64,000 nucleotides of DNA from Perkinsus olseni. Taxonomy: Eukaryota; Perkinsozoa; Perkinsida; Perkinsidae. The notes below the pieces were generated by a model. That model worked only from the letters and a program-made list of their open reading frames with translations, did no database searches and was not told where the DNA came from. Positions 60,877 through 64,000 of the stretch are shown here, piece after piece (position 1 is the stretch's first letter; each line of letters starts with the position of its first letter). Both the position numbers and the translations under genes were made by a program. Location of the stretch: contig JABANP010000055.1 of assembly GCA_013115135.1 (NCBI GenBank), forward strand, positions 62,001 through 126,000. The letters are read 5' to 3'.

Positions 60877-61589
60877 AGGTGGTCTACTTCGTCGTAGTAA
60901 CCGCGAGGGTTTGCCTCTGGTGTTCTGAACCCATGAGTGTTCGAACAACTAGTTGGCCAGTGGCCAATGGCCATACCTCAAGCTTTTGTAGTCAAGTGGG
61001 ACAAAGGAAAATAGATCATTAGCTTGTAACCAGTACTGACTAATCCGGACGTATGTTCACCACCGTGATTGTCTGCTTCTGCAATACAGAAGCTAAGCTT
61101 CGAAATTACCCATTATCCTGTCTGTCCTAGTCAATGGCCAGTACAGTATTGCCCAACACTGTATTGTAGATGGTCATTCGCAAACGTATGCTTTGCGTTG
61201 TTTCTATAGTTGCGCTGTTTTGCGACTAACTGTAGAGCAGGTACGGTTTCATGTATACATGTTGTGTGAAACACTAGTCTGAAACGCATAAACCAACGCG
61301 AAACAGATGACTTCAGAGGTCAAAACTTAAAGGCTCAGATGTTGAACATATCGTCATCTAGGGCTTTGATATTACGCGTGGGGCCAATAAAGCTTGACAG
61401 CACAACAAGGAATAAGCCGATGGAAACTACGCCGTAAGTGATTTCCCTCAGAAGGTCAGAGCCTGTGACTCAGACTCTGAGTCTCAGAGGAGTTCTGACT
61501 TGGAACTCTTGAAACACTCCTCAGTGCAAGGAATAATACCGCTTGGATATGGTTTTCATCTCTTGTGAAGCGGCAACGATCGTTCAAGG
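60877..61589. other. Intergenic stretch, nothing recognised
   Basis: AT-balanced sequence with no supported reading frame; it ends where the right copy of element Z begins. Confidence 0.4.
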
Positions 61590-62300
61590 AGTCTCCAACT
61601 CTCCGGCACGATACCCCGTCATTCTTGATCAGATGAAGTGAGACGGTCCGAGGTGAATCAGTGGGTTTGCTGAGCGACTACGCCTAGCATCATGATAGCG
61701 GTGAGCGGGGTCTTCGACATGTGTTGAACTTTCAGCAGCCCTCAGATTGAGAGTCTCAGTAGCTGCAGCCGTCGGGTGCATGGCTCCTATTCGGGATGTG
61801 TGTTCCTCGCGACATTGCTCGTATTCGCGCAGAATTTCGTCTCCGAGAGACTCTCAAAGTCCTGAAATTGTACAGAGGAGTTTAGACTTACAACTCCTGA
61901 AACAGCTGTCAGGAGAAGTAGTATTGCGTTTGGATCTCGTTGAAAGTTCTGGAGAACATTAGAGACTCTTCGAGTGCCCGTTGGTAGGGCACACCAGTCG
62001 GGAGGTCTACCAGGGTTTAATAATTCAGCTAAGTGGGTGATGTAGTCGTTGATCTTGACTTTAGGTTGATTGTGAGTAGTGATAACTGAGCTCTCCAATT
62101 GTTTTCTCTCCAATGACGTCTGTACTAACGCAAGACCGGAATCTTAGAGTAGTAGAGAGTAGGTCAAAATCCCCTGGGAATTACCTTCGAGGGAAATCAA
62201 CCGGGACCCAATGCGTCCAGCACTTGCACGAGAAGCGTTGGGCGAACAATAAAGTAGCAGCACTTGCAAGAGAAGCGCTGGGCAAATGAGTAGCAGCACT
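61590..62300 (-). repeat. Duplicated element Z, right copy
   Basis: Matches the left copy at 57231-58060 in the same orientation, including TGTRRVSNVLQNFQRDPN on the minus strand and the GAGGGAAATCAACCG flank. This copy runs directly into the tandem array at 62218-62412. Confidence 0.6.
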
Positions 62301-62412
62301 TGCAAGGGAAGCGCTGGGCGAACAATAAAGTAGCAGCACTTGCAAGGGAAGCGCTGGGCGAACACTAAAGTAGCAGCACTTGCAAGGGAAGCGCTGGGCT
62401 AATGAGTAGCAG
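62218..62412. repeat. Tandem array, 36-48 nt unit, about five copies
   Basis: Units of GTAGCAGCACTTGCAAGGGA followed by AGCGCTGGGC and a short variable spacer (GAACAATAA or TAATGA) repeat about five times. A single unit-like sequence occurs in the left block near 57965 (GCACGCGAAACGCTCGGC), so the array expanded only in the right copy. Confidence 0.85.
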
Positions 62413-62473
62413 CACCTGCGGCCGATCTGGACGCCTCAGACCAGTAGCTTAGTGCTATATTTGGGGGATAGCC

Positions 62474-62788
62474 TTACCAGAGTACTGATACCCCTGCCAA
62501 TAGTCCCAACGTTGCAGCCAACGTGTTCCAGTGAACATCGCGTGAGGCTCCGCTCTTCTTCTTATGGTGAGTAGTTGAGGCTTTAGTGGTGTGGGGAGTT
62601 GTTGTAACAGGGGCAGAAGTTTTCTTAGTGGTAGTAGTTGCCGTAGCGGAGCCGTTGTTGTTCTGTTTGACACCGTTCTCAGTAGAGACAGCTTGTGCAT
62701 AGAGGTTCTGGTAGTCAGGCTCTAGGACGACACACCTAGCACCGAGTGCCAATAGTATGAGGTATAGTCCACTTAGGCGGAGGTACAT
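62474..62788 (-). CDS. Small Thr-rich GPI-anchored surface protein (104 aa)
   Basis: ATG 62788 begins a signal peptide (MYLRLSGLYLILLALGARC). An upstream in-frame ATG at 62935 would put 49 mostly hydrophobic residues before it. The mature part is about 60 residues with NNNGSATATTTTKKTSAPVT and a Thr/His/Lys stretch likely to be O-glycosylated. It ends with a KSGAS-type omega region and a hydrophobic tail LAATLGLLAGVSVLW typical of GPI signals. Single exon. A 3' stub of a second copy lies at 59645-59720. Its role is unknown, probably in the surface coat. Confidence 0.65.
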   Translation of the reverse strand: MYLRLSGLYLILLALGARCVVLEPDYQNLYAQAVSTENGVKQNNNGSATATTTTKKTSAPVTTTPHTTKASTTHHKKKSGASRDVHWNTLAATLGLLAGVSVLW

Positions 62789-64000
62789 TGAAATGCGGTG
62801 AAGCTGAAGCTGAAACGCTGGATCTTTAGTGAGAAAACGGAGATAAGCCGCCAATGGGAGAGAAAGAGCAATACTTTCGGCTGAGTCCAGGATAATTGTC
62901 CCGAGAATACGGTCCTCTGGATTGCCATGACTCATGGCCCACGAGGGTTGAAAATATCATGGTATTTCCCCTGGTGGAGAACACCAGGCAATGAGAGAAC
63001 ATGAAGGATGAATCTAGAGTCGAATAAAGAACCCTTCACCACCCGGCACGCCTGCACAGAGAACGTGCACAACTAGTTAGACAGTGTCGCGCACAATTTG
63101 TGCGGCACAGTTCCAGGACGACGACGAAGGATGGGCTTGTACATTATAATACCAAGAGAGCGAAAGTATAGGGTATCCGGTCGTCGAACTGGACGCTGGC
63201 TTGAAATCATCCGGCGAATCGGATTATGACAACCTGTAGCTGACTACGTCTATCACGTTCAGTCACTGAACTTCAGTGGAGACTCTGCACTATAGTGTCA
63301 ACTGCCTCCATCGTGCACTCGTCGTTACGCTATCAAACACACATCTCCCCCGAGCTCCTGTCGAGTCCGTTTTTACCACTCTTCGAGCTCCGTCTCACTG
63401 CCACACTGTAATGAGTTACAGTGCAGTAGTGGTGCACGCGCTCGCCGGGACAATTGGGCGAACAATGGGCAAATGCGCACAAAGAGGCAGGTCACCTGGC
63501 CCAGGTGGGTACACAGCAGCAATTGTCACAGTGACAATGTCACTATAGCGCTTGTAACAAGCGGCTTGTTTCTTTTCTCCCTCCGAAGCGCTGTCGAATA
63601 GGATAGAGCTTATAGTCATGAATAGAGGCATTAGCAGCACCGGTGGGATCGAATATCACAGGGACTCGTCGTGATCGAATATGCTGTATATGCTATGGTA
63701 TGGTGGGTTGGTGTGGGGGAAGGATGGCCATTATGATGATGTCATCATCATTTTGGCACTCAGTGTTACCGAAACTACCATTTTTGGTCGAGCTCAATCG
63801 CCTCGGTGGTCGAACACGGTATGAGTTCATTATCCACGGGATTCCAGGTGTACCTGCTGCGACTGGACGAGTGGCAACTCTATCGAAAGACACTGTATGA
63901 CGAGCAACTGTACTGAAAGTCGCTGTACGAGTGGACACTGTACCAAAACTTTTGGTCCAGAAGACACTGTACGAGGAGCAACTGTAGGCGCGAGACCAGA
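62789..64000. other. Right end: no supported gene; second ACTGTACGA-like array
   Basis: No frame has convincing coding character. At 63885-63985 CACTGTATGACGAGCAACTG, GCTGTACGAGTGGACACTG and CACTGTACGAGGAGCAACTG repeat the motif seen at 56960-57240, which suggests that another copy of the duplicated block may start just beyond the window. Confidence 0.5.

Overview
The window is nuclear DNA of an intron-rich unicellular eukaryote. Gene structure (many short introns with GT..AG ends), lineage-specific families of small secreted proteins in tandem, SEC14-GOLD, ATAD2-like, VPS39-like, PP2C and HPR-repeat genes, and a possible spliced-leader relic all point to an alveolate. Perkinsus is my best guess from the style of the secreted families. 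That is inference; no marker gene settles it. Exon junctions were placed by hand from splice signals and reading-frame continuity, so gene spans are firmer than individual exon ends.

Layout. 0-1.8 kb: 3' part of an S28 serine-peptidase homologue whose nucleophile position is Asp. 3.3-3.9 kb: small SH3-like-domain protein (-). 4.5-6.2 kb: type I membrane protein with EGF-like modules (+). 6.3-8.5 kb: a 95-residue unknown and an EF-hand protein carrying three apparent one-base insertions. 10-11.4 kb: divergent pair of small secreted paralogues. 12.7-16.7 kb: tandem pair of secreted multi-repeat proteins, the second broken. 17.1-25.7 kb: one large ATAD2/Yta7-type gene (AAA - degenerate AAA - bromodomain). 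25.9-26.5 kb: dead Tc1/IS630-type transposase. 28.4-30.6 kb: PP2C phosphatase with a tRNA gene antisense inside one intron. 31.8-38.5 kb: three tandem copies of a secreted family, two frameshifted and one intact. 39.8-44.6 kb: an unknown gene and a helical-repeat (HPR/FASTK-like) gene. 44.8-53.1 kb: VPS39-like HOPS/CORVET subunit. 54.0-56.8 kb: SEC14-GOLD lipid-transfer protein. 57-63 kb: a duplicated block split in its left copy by a LINE remnant, a secreted protein and a GPI-anchored Thr-rich protein.

The most unusual signal is that tRNA-like 3' modules (variable loop AGGTC plus T arm plus 3' acceptor) lie inside spliceosomal introns of at least six genes, in both orientations. In several introns of only 46-65 nt the module is almost the whole intron and appears to supply the 5' splice site. 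A complete tRNA gene sits antisense in another intron. This looks like a tRNA-derived, introner-like class of introns. A second theme is single-base frame breaks in paralogous secreted genes, which show intact and decaying copies side by side.
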